In this document: one piece after another, positions 1 to 7,125 of the stretch
Position numbering within the stretch: position 1 is the stretch's first letter
Layout of the letters: every line of letters begins with the position of its first letter
DNA from: Bacillota bacterium
GTDB lineage: Bacteria; Bacillota; Clostridia; Acetivibrionales; DSM-1351
Length of the DNA stretch: 24,206 nucleotides
NCBI GenBank assembly: GCA_023412275.1
Contig: JAEYNY010000173.1
Span: forward strand, 1-24,206
Reading direction: 5' to 3'
Made by a program: the position numbers and the translations under genes
Notes under the pieces: generated by a model
Told to the model about the DNA's origin: nothing
Database searches by the model: none
What the model saw: only the letters and a program-made list of their open reading frames with translations

Positions 1-568
1 CAGTTAAGGCTGCGGTAGGAATGTATTTTCCATAATCTCCCGCATCATGCCACCCACCCGTTGCAGCAATTTCCCCACCGCGAGGGTCACTTTCCATAGT
101 AGCACCGTTTAAGTGACATGGTGCATGAGAAACACCGGATATTGAATCATTGATTTCCATACCACACCTTTGAAGGTAATAAGACCTCATAGTTGTATAA
201 AACAATTTTCTGTATTTATCCGGTGTAATCTCAAACGGGTATGACTCCTCATCACCTATTCTTATTACATACTCTCCCGGCTCTTCTACAAATGAAAACT
301 CTCCCATATAATTTTTGTCACCGCTGTCTTTATCCATTATTACATTTCCGAGTAATCCTTTGAATACTGTATGGTCGGACAGACGAACAACCTGAAAAAT
401 AACTCCTGCCATGTTTTCATTGTTATTTGTAAATAGGAATACCTTCCTTTCAAAAGGAAGGTATCCAACTTGATTTACTTTAATTTTTTTAACCGGCAAT
501 TGTAAAATCTTTTGCCCAACTAAAAATGTTTTAACTTTTTTTAAAAGCAATGTAAGCTTGGTTGTCAT
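1..568 (-). CDS. Glycoside hydrolase family 9 (cellulase-type), 3' part missing
   Basis: The reading frame is open from an ATG at 568 to the left edge (189 codons seen). Residues about 30-115 look like the Ig-like N-terminal domain that precedes many GH9 catalytic domains (KVNQVGYLPFERKVFLF). The GH9 catalytic domain then begins, with the Cys/His pair region HAPCHLNGA and the hallmark GGWHDAGDYGKY, whose aspartates activate the catalytic water in this family. GH9 enzymes cleave beta-1,4-glucans or related chains. The first 30 residues are basic and lack a convincing signal peptide, which is unusual for a cellulase and could mean an intracellular oligosaccharide-cleaving role. The gene lies 20 nt downstream of the metal permease on the same strand, with an AGGGTG-type RBS, so it may be read through from that operon. 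Family assignment is firm; substrate is not known. Confidence 0.88.
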   Translation of the reverse strand, partial: MTTKLTLLLKKVKTFLVGQKILQLPVKKIKVNQVGYLPFERKVFLFTNNNENMAGVIFQVVRLSDHTVFKGLLGNVIMDKDSGDKNYMGEFSFVEEPGEYVIRIGDEESYPFEITPDKYRKLFYTTMRSYYLQRCGMEINDSISGVSHAPCHLNGATMESDPRGGEIAATGGWHDAGDYGKYIPTAALT

Positions 569-588
569 ATAATCACCCTGTTTTATTT

Positions 589-1725
589 CTATTTTAGTCC
601 TACAAGCCCTGTTGCAATTAAAAGGTCATACAGATATCCGCAGATAATTCCGCCAAAGAATATAAGACCAACATATAGAGCAAGAGCACGCTTTCTCATG
701 AATGTTGCAAGACCTGCAATAACCATTGCACTGGTACCAGGGCCTGTGATCATGAAAGCGAGAACAGATCCCCCGCTTGCTCCTCCCTTGATAAACGATT
801 GCACAATAGCAATAGAGGCTTCAGTATTAATATAGATAGGTATACCTATTGCAGATGCCAACGGTACGGCATAAAACTTTTTAGCTCCAAACAAATTAAC
901 TATTAAATCAGTAGGAATAAATCTGTTTACAAGGTAGCCTAAGGCAATAAATATAGTAAAGTAAAGTAATATTTGCTTAAAACCTATATCTACTACAGCC
1001 TTCCAAACTTTGCCCAACTTAAGCTTACCTATAAGCCCTCTATCAATCACCGGTGCTTGGATATTACTACAACATGTTTGTGCTGTTGCAGTGGTAGTAC
1101 CGCATCCACATGACTGGACTTCCGGGACAGTATTTGTTCCGCATGAACAACCTTGTGCTGGAGTCGGTTCAGGTGTACTACATGAGCATGTATTCACGTT
1201 TACAGTCTCATTTGTAGTACCGCATCCACATGCTGATGCAGGTTTTGTTTTCCCGTCAAAGCGGCTTTGATTCTTTAAAAAATTTGTTTTACGTTCGATA
1301 GTACTTGTTACTAAACCTGAACCCAAACCAATAACAATAGATGCAATTGTCAATGCTACTGCAAATTGGAATCCGATTATTCCGGCATTCATAACAAATC
1401 CATCAGGACTCATTAACGGCGAAGAAGTCAGGAACGCCATGATAGGGCTCCATGGTAAAGCAGTAGTTACCATTCCCAACAGAACCGCCATAGTTCCACA
1501 TGCGCAAAGGGGTGTGAGTGCTCCGAAAAGTACAGCTGCAAAAACTGAAATTCTTGTTTTTTTAAGTAGAAAATTGCTTAGCTTGTCGTTATTGACATGT
1601 ACCGTCATTATTGCAGCTGTGAGTGCGGCTATGAGAAGTGGCAACCAATTGTGAGAATAACTTGTTAGAACCTCTATAACCATGTTCGAAACTAAATCCC
1701 CTATCATGGGAAAATATTTTTCCAT
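589..1725 (-). CDS. DUF318/ArsP-like permease with cysteine-rich metal-binding loop
   Basis: This is a polytopic membrane protein of 378 aa. An upstream in-frame ATG at 1740 lies inside the GGAGG of the ribosome site, so the ATG at 1725 is preferred. The N-terminal membrane half carries TPLCACG at residues 71-77, a motif typical of the DUF318 (UPF0718) permeases that include ArsP organoarsenical pumps and the SO_0444-type Cu/Zn exporters. A hydrophilic loop at about 155-225 holds ten cysteines (166, 168, 180, 182, 193, 195, 206, 208, 218, 219) in CGCG, CSC and CC patterns, probably a soft-metal acceptor site. The C-terminal half has further membrane helices and GIPIYINTEASIA. It sits 60 nt downstream of an ArsR repressor gene with an operator-like palindrome between them. 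Export of a thiophilic metal or metalloid is likely; the exact ion is not known. Confidence 0.85.
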   Translation of the reverse strand: MEKYFPMIGDLVSNMVIEVLTSYSHNWLPLLIAALTAAIMTVHVNNDKLSNFLLKKTRISVFAAVLFGALTPLCACGTMAVLLGMVTTALPWSPIMAFLTSSPLMSPDGFVMNAGIIGFQFAVALTIASIVIGLGSGLVTSTIERKTNFLKNQSRFDGKTKPASACGCGTTNETVNVNTCSCSTPEPTPAQGCSCGTNTVPEVQSCGCGTTTATAQTCCSNIQAPVIDRGLIGKLKLGKVWKAVVDIGFKQILLYFTIFIALGYLVNRFIPTDLIVNLFGAKKFYAVPLASAIGIPIYINTEASIAIVQSFIKGGASGGSVLAFMITGPGTSAMVIAGLATFMRKRALALYVGLIFFGGIICGYLYDLLIATGLVGLK

Positions 1726-1748
1726 ACCTATTACCTCCATTTTAATCT

Positions 1749-1768
1749 ATATCGCTTTTTTACGATAT
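1749..1768. promoter_or_regulatory. ArsR operator-like palindrome before the permease
   Basis: ATATCG and CGATAT arms are separated by 8 bases. This is the same 20-bp frame as the palindromes in the arsR divergent promoter (ATATCG..N8..CGATAT). It lies between the arsR stop codon and the permease start, suggesting independent or additional repression of the permease. The spacing match is seen; function is inferred. Confidence 0.5.
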
Positions 1769-1785
1769 GGACATGCAAAAATTTT

Positions 1786-2091
1786 TTATAAACTTAGGTC
1801 AGTATTTAACTCTGCTAAAAACTCCTTAATTATTTCAGTATTAAGGAAATAACAAGTCCAGAGATCCCTTTTTTCCCTGTAAAGTATTCCAGCCTTCTCC
1901 AATACAACTAAATGTTGAGAGACTGTTGACTGTGCAAGCCCGGTAAGTTTAACTACATCTCCGACACTAATACCGTTTTCAAAATATTCAATCTTATCGC
2001 AGCATGTAGAAATTGACTTATTCTTTAAGGATTTTATTATCTGAAAACGGGTTTTATTCCCTAAAGCATTGCAAATAGCTATAACATCCAT
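1786..2091 (-). CDS. arsR: ArsR/SmtB-family metal-responsive repressor
   Basis: This 101-aa winged-helix protein opens with the typical ArsR N-terminus (AICNALGNKTRFQIIKSL) and has the DNA-recognition helix region LTGLAQSTVSQHLVVLEKAGI, then the beta wing LYREKRDLWTCYFL. A cysteine pair at residues 30-31 and a cysteine after the wing are candidate ligands; the ELCVCDL-type box of classical ArsR is absent, so inducer identity is uncertain. The family dissociates from DNA on metal binding. It is transcribed divergently from the cysteine-rich protein gene and precedes the permease. Its own promoter contains one operator palindrome in the spacer and another just downstream, implying autoregulation. 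The RBS is GAGGTGAA. Confidence 0.9.
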   Translation of the reverse strand: MDVIAICNALGNKTRFQIIKSLKNKSISTCCDKIEYFENGISVGDVVKLTGLAQSTVSQHLVVLEKAGILYREKRDLWTCYFLNTEIIKEFLAELNTDLSL

Positions 2092-2115
2092 TAATTATTA
2101 TATTCACCTCGCTTG

Positions 2116-2133
2116 CATCGTATTTATACGATG
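2116..2133. promoter_or_regulatory. ArsR operator palindrome 1
   Basis: Perfect arms CATCGTAT and ATACGATG with a 2-base centre. It lies just downstream of the arsR -10 element and belongs to a set of four similar sites. Confidence 0.7.
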
Positions 2134-2134
2134 T

Positions 2135-2163
2135 ATAATATCGTATTAATACGATGTTGTCAA
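2135..2163 (-). promoter_or_regulatory. arsR promoter with operator 2 in the spacer
   Basis: On the minus strand, TTGACA (2158-2163) and TATTAT (2135-2140) are separated by 17 bases, a near-consensus sigma-A promoter. The perfect palindrome ATCGTATTAATACGAT occupies 2140-2155, inside the spacer, so bound repressor would block RNA polymerase. Confidence 0.75.
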
Positions 2164-2222
2164 CAATATTATAGTATAATATAACACAACTGTAATTACT
2201 TTCTATATTTGCCATATATCAC

Positions 2223-2251
2223 TTGACTTAAAAATGTATTTTACATATAAT
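2223..2251 (+). promoter_or_regulatory. Promoter of the cysteine-rich protein gene
   Basis: TTGACT (2223-2228), a 17-base spacer and TATAAT (2246-2251) form a near-perfect sigma-A promoter. The predicted start of transcription falls inside operator 3. Confidence 0.75.
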
Positions 2252-2252
2252 T

Positions 2253-2275
2253 ATCGTATATTTACGATATACGAT
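2253..2275. promoter_or_regulatory. ArsR operator palindrome 3 plus an extra half-site
   Basis: ATCGTA-TATT-TACGAT at 2253-2268 has the same geometry as the sites near arsR. A further TACGAT half-site follows at 2270-2275. It overlaps the expected +1 of the cysteine-rich protein gene, placing that gene in the ArsR regulon. Confidence 0.7.
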
Positions 2276-2294
2276 AGAGAGAGGTGGTGATTAC

Positions 2295-2549
2295 ATGCCC
2301 GATACTAAAAATGATACACAAAAGCGCAAAACGCTAAGCGAGATACTTTTTGGAAAAAAAACTGAGACTCAACAGTGTGGATGCGGTAGCACAACTGTAG
2401 CTAACAGCTGCTGCTCTTCAAGCGATGTTGATGTATCTTCAGCAATTGAAGACGCAATTGCTTCACAGGGTTGTGGTTGCGGCAGTAATGAGCAGGTAGA
2501 AAGTTGCGGTTGTTCCCCTAAAGTTGATAACGGATGCGGCTGCAAGTAA
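2295..2549 (+). CDS. Small cysteine-rich protein, probable metallochaperone or metal buffer
   Basis: This 84-aa soluble protein has no signal peptide. A lysine-rich N-terminus of about 27 residues (KRKTLSEILFGKK) is followed by cysteine clusters: CGCG, CC, CGCG, CGC and a terminal CGCGCK-like tail. The clusters strongly resemble those in the loop of the neighbouring permease, suggesting the two proteins bind the same thiophilic ion and may exchange it. This role is inferred by analogy to chaperones such as ArsD, to which I see no clear homology. Expression is from a near-consensus promoter overlapped by an ArsR operator; the RBS is GAGGTGGTG. A bidirectional terminator follows 11 nt after the stop. 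A family name is not recognised. Confidence 0.8.
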   Translation: MPDTKNDTQKRKTLSEILFGKKTETQQCGCGSTTVANSCCSSSDVDVSSAIEDAIASQGCGCGSNEQVESCGCSPKVDNGCGCK

Positions 2550-2560
2550 ACATACAAAAG

Positions 2561-2604
2561 AAAAATACTGCCAATTTTGATAAATCAAAATTGGCAGTAT
2601 TTTT
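2561..2604. terminator. Bidirectional intrinsic terminator
   Basis: Perfect 20-base arms (2561-2580 and 2585-2604) flank a TAAA loop. The stem contains ACTGCCAA, and each strand ends in a T-run. It lies between the convergent cysteine-rich protein gene and the long glycosyltransferase gene, so it ends both transcription units. Confidence 0.9.
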
Positions 2605-2616
2605 GTATGCCTAAAG

Positions 2617-4971
2617 TTATATTATCTCAACAAACATTTCTGCTATTGCCATCCAGTCATGTCTGTCAACAAAATCATTTACTACAGATATGTCAATATC
2701 CAAGGATTCTTTATTATTATATATTTTTTGAAAGACATCAATAATGGATTCTTTTATAGGAACATCAAGCTGATACGTATTTCTCACATCTCCATCATTC
2801 TTTGAAGTCTTTCCGACTAAAACAGATACAGGTTCTGTACTGACTCTGAAGCTTTCCTTATCAGAAATATAACCGTCATAATTACCATTATCCAGTATAA
2901 TTGGTTTTTTCCCAAAGGCTACCGACTCCAATACCCAGCTATTTATTTTCATCAGGGAGTTAAGATTAATTAAGCAATCACACTGGAAAATCTCTTGTGA
3001 ATACTCTTCTTCAGATAATTCCGCTTGTATAAACTTAATATTTTTTTCGTACTGATATTTGTTATATAAATCAGCATAATTTCGGTCAAAAGACTCTTGG
3101 TAGAAGAATTTATCATATGAACTATATACTATATTTTTACCAGTATGAATAATCTTAAGTTCTACGTCATCCTTATCCTTGAACAGCTCAGTAAAAGCTT
3201 GTAAAATAATTTCCAGATTTGAATATTTATCGGTATACTGATCTGACCAAAGAAATGTAAATTTATCTTTCTTAGCCTTATCCGTTGCCTTTATTTCAAT
3301 TATTTTTTGTTTATCTATACCTACAGGGATGTAATCTATTAATTTACTCTCATTGTAAAATTCCATATCCCCTGCCCTTCTTGGACAAACTGCATCAACG
3401 TATGAGGTGATATCAGAACCAAACTCCTTTTCATGACCGTGATAATTTATCTCATCCCATAATATCCTTGCCCCCATATTTTTTGAAACAGCTTTCAAAA
3501 GAATTTTATCAACAATTGAGATAATCTGACTGGCATTTATGCTCATTTCATGCCTTAAAAGCTTGTTAATTATCTCAATTTTTTCATTATTATTAGTATG
3601 CATAACGCCGCGGTTTGGATTTATTTCATGGGTTGGGTCAAAATATACATTATATCCGGTTTTAATGCCTTTTTTATGTAGAGCTATTGCAAGATTTATA
3701 TAATGCCTGTATATGGAGTAATTCTCAAATGCTGATACATAAAAAATAATTTCTTTCGGAAAATAAAACTGCTCTGCCTCTGCAGAATTCACACTAGATA
3801 GAATATTGGAATTGTCATCTACCAAAACTACTTTTTTGGCTATTCTACTTATTTCATTATACAAGATATGAAAGAGTCCATAATTAATCTCTTTATATTT
3901 TATTGATAATAGTGCCAATTCAAAATGGTTGTCTTTATAATCGGTTTTCATTCCGAACCAATTAAATACTTCTTCCGATTCCATCTTAGGTTCAGGATTA
4001 AATATTGCTGAAATCTTATCAGAACTAAACAGTTCACTGATCTCGATTCCGCACAGCAAAACATTATCCGGCAGATGGCTTATAACTGTATTGACATTTT
4101 GAATTTCAGATACTACATGACTTCTCTTCTTAATTAACTTTTGCATTTGAATAATTTCAATAGCCTGGGTTTCATACTCTCTGGTAAATAGCTCAACAGT
4201 CCAATGCTTGTGCATGCGAAGAAAAATATCATAATTTTTCATCATGGATTCAAACCTTTTAACGCCATTTTCAGTATGAAAAATATGAATACCGTTTGCA
4301 GCTTCATTCATTTCAATAATACAACCATTTTGAAATAGCCTGAATCCCAGCTCAACATCTTCTGCACCCCAATTTGCAGAAAATACTTCATCAAATCCGC
4401 CTATAGCCTCAAACTCACTCTTAGGTATGCATACACAATTTGTATAAAGATATTGCCAACCGCCCACCATTTTATTACCTGTGCTCTTTTCATAATCCGC
4501 ATTTAAATGGCGGCTGTCAGAACTATAAGGGAGTTTTAATAAGGATTCGCAATTGTTTTCTACAGCTTCTTCAGTCAACAGGCTGCTGTCAACTTCTCTA
4601 AGAAGTCTTCGAAAACCTACTGAAACCAACCTTGGATTATCTTTTGTTGCTTTATAAAAAGATGATATCAGATTGCTCTCCGGTATTATATCACCATCAA
4701 GCAAAATTATTTTTTCGCCCTTACTTTCTTTAACACCTTTGTTTCTATTCCGTCCGCGGTTTCCGGTATGCTCCAAATAAATATACTTTATGTTCAAAGA
4801 ATTTGCATATTTATCTAATAAATCATTAATGGAATTTTCTGAACCGTCATCTACTATAACCACTTCAAATTTGTCTTTTTCATAATCCTGGCAGGATAGT
4901 CCCTTTAACACAAGATTAAGCTCAAAGCTTTTGTTGTAAAATGGTATTACGACAGAAAAATCTAATCTCAT
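2617..4971 (-). CDS. Two-domain glycosyltransferase (GT2-like plus GT-B-like)
   Basis: The protein has 784 aa. Residues about 4-250 form a GT-A/GT2 domain: SVVIPFYNK at the start, VVIVDDGS near 37-43, the metal-binding DGD at 92-94, and GGFDEVFSANWGAEDVELGF at 191-210 with the acidic pair typical of polypeptide GalNAc-transferase-like GT2 enzymes. A linker of about 170 residues follows. The C-terminal part (about 420-784) resembles a GT-B group-1 glycosyltransferase, with FLWSDQYTDKYSNLEIILQAF and a late SWVLESVAFGKKPIILDNG similar to the nucleotide-sugar-binding region. No membrane segments are evident, so it is probably cytosolic. It is the last gene of the minus-strand cluster and may use UDP-xylose or another sugar on a peptide, lipid or polysaccharide acceptor; the acceptor is unknown. 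RBS AAGGAAGG. Confidence 0.82.
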   Translation of the reverse strand: MRLDFSVVIPFYNKSFELNLVLKGLSCQDYEKDKFEVVIVDDGSENSINDLLDKYANSLNIKYIYLEHTGNRGRNRNKGVKESKGEKIILLDGDIIPESNLISSFYKATKDNPRLVSVGFRRLLREVDSSLLTEEAVENNCESLLKLPYSSDSRHLNADYEKSTGNKMVGGWQYLYTNCVCIPKSEFEAIGGFDEVFSANWGAEDVELGFRLFQNGCIIEMNEAANGIHIFHTENGVKRFESMMKNYDIFLRMHKHWTVELFTREYETQAIEIIQMQKLIKKRSHVVSEIQNVNTVISHLPDNVLLCGIEISELFSSDKISAIFNPEPKMESEEVFNWFGMKTDYKDNHFELALLSIKYKEINYGLFHILYNEISRIAKKVVLVDDNSNILSSVNSAEAEQFYFPKEIIFYVSAFENYSIYRHYINLAIALHKKGIKTGYNVYFDPTHEINPNRGVMHTNNNEKIEIINKLLRHEMSINASQIISIVDKILLKAVSKNMGARILWDEINYHGHEKEFGSDITSYVDAVCPRRAGDMEFYNESKLIDYIPVGIDKQKIIEIKATDKAKKDKFTFLWSDQYTDKYSNLEIILQAFTELFKDKDDVELKIIHTGKNIVYSSYDKFFYQESFDRNYADLYNKYQYEKNIKFIQAELSEEEYSQEIFQCDCLINLNSLMKINSWVLESVAFGKKPIILDNGNYDGYISDKESFRVSTEPVSVLVGKTSKNDGDVRNTYQLDVPIKESIIDVFQKIYNNKESLDIDISVVNDFVDRHDWMAIAEMFVEII

Positions 4972-4998
4972 ACAAATAAGTTCCTTCCTTATTAAAGT

Positions 4999-5029
4999 AG
5001 GAGGGGATTAAAAACTCCAATCCCCTCCT
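4999..5029. terminator. Hairpin between aquaporin and glycosyltransferase genes
   Basis: Perfect 11-base arms, AGGAGGGGATT and AATCCCCTCCT, with a 9-base loop. No long T-run follows on the minus strand, so it may be a weak terminator, an RNA-stability element or an attenuator for the downstream glycosyltransferase gene. Confidence 0.5.
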
Positions 5030-5077
5030 CTGTCTTGTTTCTGAAAGTATCCTACTACAAAATACATTTGATATAAA

Positions 5078-5941
5078 TCAACTGACTTTACGAATAAATT
5101 CTTTATTGTTACCATATTCTGGTTCGTCCTTTGCCGGTGAAATTTGAGCGACAATTTTGTAAATACAGCCACCTAAAATTGCTCCTGCAATAGGTGCTAA
5201 AATATACACAAGTAAAAATCCTCCATTGGCACCCGGAATGGCAATATTTTTCCATCCTGCAAAGTATGAAACTAGCCTTGGTCCAAAATCTCTGGCAGGA
5301 TTAAGCCCCGCTTGGGAAAAAGGAGCGAACATGATTATTGATATAGAAAGTACGAGACCTATACAGTATGTAAAAGCCCTGAATCCTTTTTTGGAACTGT
5401 CAAACTTCTTCTCATCTGTTAATGCAAATATCCCCAGTGCAAGAAACATAGTACCCATCAACTCTGCCACCATACCAATCAGCAATGGGACCTGTGAAAA
5501 TGCAGCATTTGTCGTTCCATATATGGCAGGATTCGGGAAGTACTCTCCAAACATCATAGCCGACAATTCACTTCCGGGCTGTCCTCTTACAATATTATGT
5601 GCAGCTTCAAAACTGATAAGCGTTTTGCTGAATAGTCCGTATAATACTAACCCAGCAAAAACAGCACCTATTAATTGAGCTAAAATATATGGCAATATCT
5701 TTTTTGCGGGAAATTTTTTAGGTCTGAAAATAGCCATAGCTATTGTTATAGCAGGATTAAGATGCGCACCACTTATAGAGCCCACCATGTAAATTCCCAG
5801 ATTAACGGCTATTCCCCAAACAATTGCAACCTGAAACAACCCGAGATGTGCACCACTTATTACATCAACTGCAACGGAACCACAACCGAAAAAAACTAGG
5901 ATAAACGTACCAAGTATTTCTGCAATAAATTCTTTTCGCAT
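5078..5941 (-). CDS. glpF: Aquaglyceroporin (MIP family, GlpF type)
   Basis: This is a 287-aa six-helix channel protein. The two half-helix NPA boxes are at residues 62-64 (HLNPAITIAMA) and 214-216 (GLNPARDFGPR). The aspartate right after the second NPAR box is characteristic of glycerol facilitators rather than water-only aquaporins. An ATG further upstream (6031) is open, but the start at 5941 has a GAGGAG site at good spacing and begins directly with the conserved MRKEFIAEILGTFILVFFG. It lies 148 nt downstream of the unknown gene of the peptide cluster and 106 nt upstream of the two-domain glycosyltransferase gene. GlpF-type channels pass glycerol and also undissociated arsenite, so in a window with two metal-resistance modules a metalloid link is possible, but context places it in the peptide/sugar cluster. 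Confidence 0.9.
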   Translation of the reverse strand: MRKEFIAEILGTFILVFFGCGSVAVDVISGAHLGLFQVAIVWGIAVNLGIYMVGSISGAHLNPAITIAMAIFRPKKFPAKKILPYILAQLIGAVFAGLVLYGLFSKTLISFEAAHNIVRGQPGSELSAMMFGEYFPNPAIYGTTNAAFSQVPLLIGMVAELMGTMFLALGIFALTDEKKFDSSKKGFRAFTYCIGLVLSISIIMFAPFSQAGLNPARDFGPRLVSYFAGWKNIAIPGANGGFLLVYILAPIAGAILGGCIYKIVAQISPAKDEPEYGNNKEFIRKVS

Positions 5942-5962
5942 ATTAATATCAACTCCTCGGAA

Positions 5963-5983
5963 CTGCCAAGAACAACTTGACAG
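5963..5983 (-). promoter_or_regulatory. Leader hairpin before the aquaporin
   Basis: Arms of 8 bases (one G-T wobble on the RNA strand) with a 5-base loop end 21 nt upstream of the aquaporin start, just before its RBS. It could modulate translation or mRNA stability. The remaining intergenic sequence up to 6088 shows no clear promoter. Confidence 0.35.
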
Positions 5984-6088
5984 TGTAAAATAATTTAAAA
6001 TTTCGCCGTTATAAATGAGTGTATACGACATCTGTTTCTCGGGAAATTTTAAATGCCGGGGGGAAGGTTGAACCAGTAAATAGCAAGC

Positions 6089-7120
6089 TTAGAGATATTT
6101 TCTCATGGCAAGTCTTAGCAGCCCATTTTGATTAAATGTTGGAAAGCCGCCATCTACTGTGCATAATTCACCATTAAAGGCATATATTGTCATAGGGCAA
6201 CTGCCGGCTGTGGGTGAGCCATATGATGAAACAAGACCTGCATTAGCCAGTTGCTTCAATTCCGATACTAAAGGGTTTGGACAACAGGAATCTTTATCCG
6301 CAGGATCACTTCCCTGTAAAATAAAGTAATCATTATTGTTATCAATCATATTTTTAAAGCGTAATTTTAAGGGATCAGATATTGACTTGATTTTCTCTAT
6401 CTGAGGGAAATAATTAATACTTTCGCCCATACTACTTCCCAACAAAAAAATCGCCCCATACTTTTTATATAATTCCAAGTAGTTTTTAGCAAGTGGGGAT
6501 TTAAACTCCAATATTAAATAATTATTCTCTCCTATAACCTCTGCAGATTTTTTTGATACTGAAACAGGAATACCCCTTCTTACAATAGTACCATTGGGAA
6601 GAAATATACAGCGAAAGGGACCTGTATAAAGCAAACTAACTTCTGCAGTTTCAGGGCTATATTTTATGCTTTCTGCTACTAAACCGGCATCCCTATCAAA
6701 AGTATCACAGTCAAACAGCACAGGATCGGTAGTTAACCTTGCATAAAGTTCAGGGTCGGGTTCTGAGACTTCGATTTCGTTTTGATAAACCGGCAACATA
6801 TATACACTGCTGGTCTTTTCACAAATCCGCATATTCTTGAATATAAAATGATTATCATCATCCAAAACGGCTAGGCAATTGCCTTTGTAGTGTACTGTTC
6901 TTCCGCCGTCAAGGCACTTTTCCTCTGGACCCTTCCAGCCTTCCAGAAAATATTCTCCTGTATTGGTTACAGATAAATTAATTCCACGAAGATTATTTGT
7001 TTCAAACTCATTAAAAACTTCATAAATACAATCGAGTTGAAAAGTTACCCCCCATTGCTCATATTTACCTTCCTGAACTTTATTAATATCAAATTCCTTT
7101 TCTTTAATAACAATTGACAT
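6089..7120 (-). CDS. Uncharacterised protein of the peptide-maturation cluster
   Basis: I do not recognise this 343-aa protein. The preferred start is the ATG at 7120, 8 nt from AAAGGAG; a GTG at 7129 overlapping the stop of the desulfurase gene is an alternative. It has no signal peptide or membrane segments. The sequence looks like an all-beta N-terminal half followed by an alpha/beta C-terminal region. Cysteines are concentrated near the end: DSCCPNPLVSELKQLANAG, then GSPTAGSCPMTIYAFNGELC and a closing DGGFPTFNQNGLLRLAMRKYL. Tight coupling to the cysteine desulfurase gene and position within the radical-SAM peptide cluster suggest a maturation partner or scaffold. It may belong to one of the clostridial peptide-maturation-system protein families found beside Cys-rich precursors, but I cannot confirm this without a profile search. 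Confidence 0.75.
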   Translation of the reverse strand: MSIVIKEKEFDINKVQEGKYEQWGVTFQLDCIYEVFNEFETNNLRGINLSVTNTGEYFLEGWKGPEEKCLDGGRTVHYKGNCLAVLDDDNHFIFKNMRICEKTSSVYMLPVYQNEIEVSEPDPELYARLTTDPVLFDCDTFDRDAGLVAESIKYSPETAEVSLLYTGPFRCIFLPNGTIVRRGIPVSVSKKSAEVIGENNYLILEFKSPLAKNYLELYKKYGAIFLLGSSMGESINYFPQIEKIKSISDPLKLRFKNMIDNNNDYFILQGSDPADKDSCCPNPLVSELKQLANAGLVSSYGSPTAGSCPMTIYAFNGELCTVDGGFPTFNQNGLLRLAMRKYL

Positions 7121-7125
7121 TTTTT

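Noticed and set aside
1010..1270. His/Val-Pro-rich plus-strand open frame
   Set aside because: It is the antisense image of the cysteine-rich loop of the permease; Cys-Gly codons read backwards give Pro-His.
5226..5678. 150-codon plus-strand open frame
   Set aside because: It is antisense to the aquaglyceroporin gene, whose protein is clearly conserved; no RBS and no recognisable domain.
5942..6031. N-terminal 30-residue extension of the aquaporin
   Set aside because: It has no family similarity, and a strong GAGGAG site precedes the conserved start at 5941.
589..6031. A single large arsenic-resistance island including the aquaporin
   Set aside because: The aquaporin lies past a bidirectional terminator and a glycosyltransferase gene, on a different transcript from the ArsR module.
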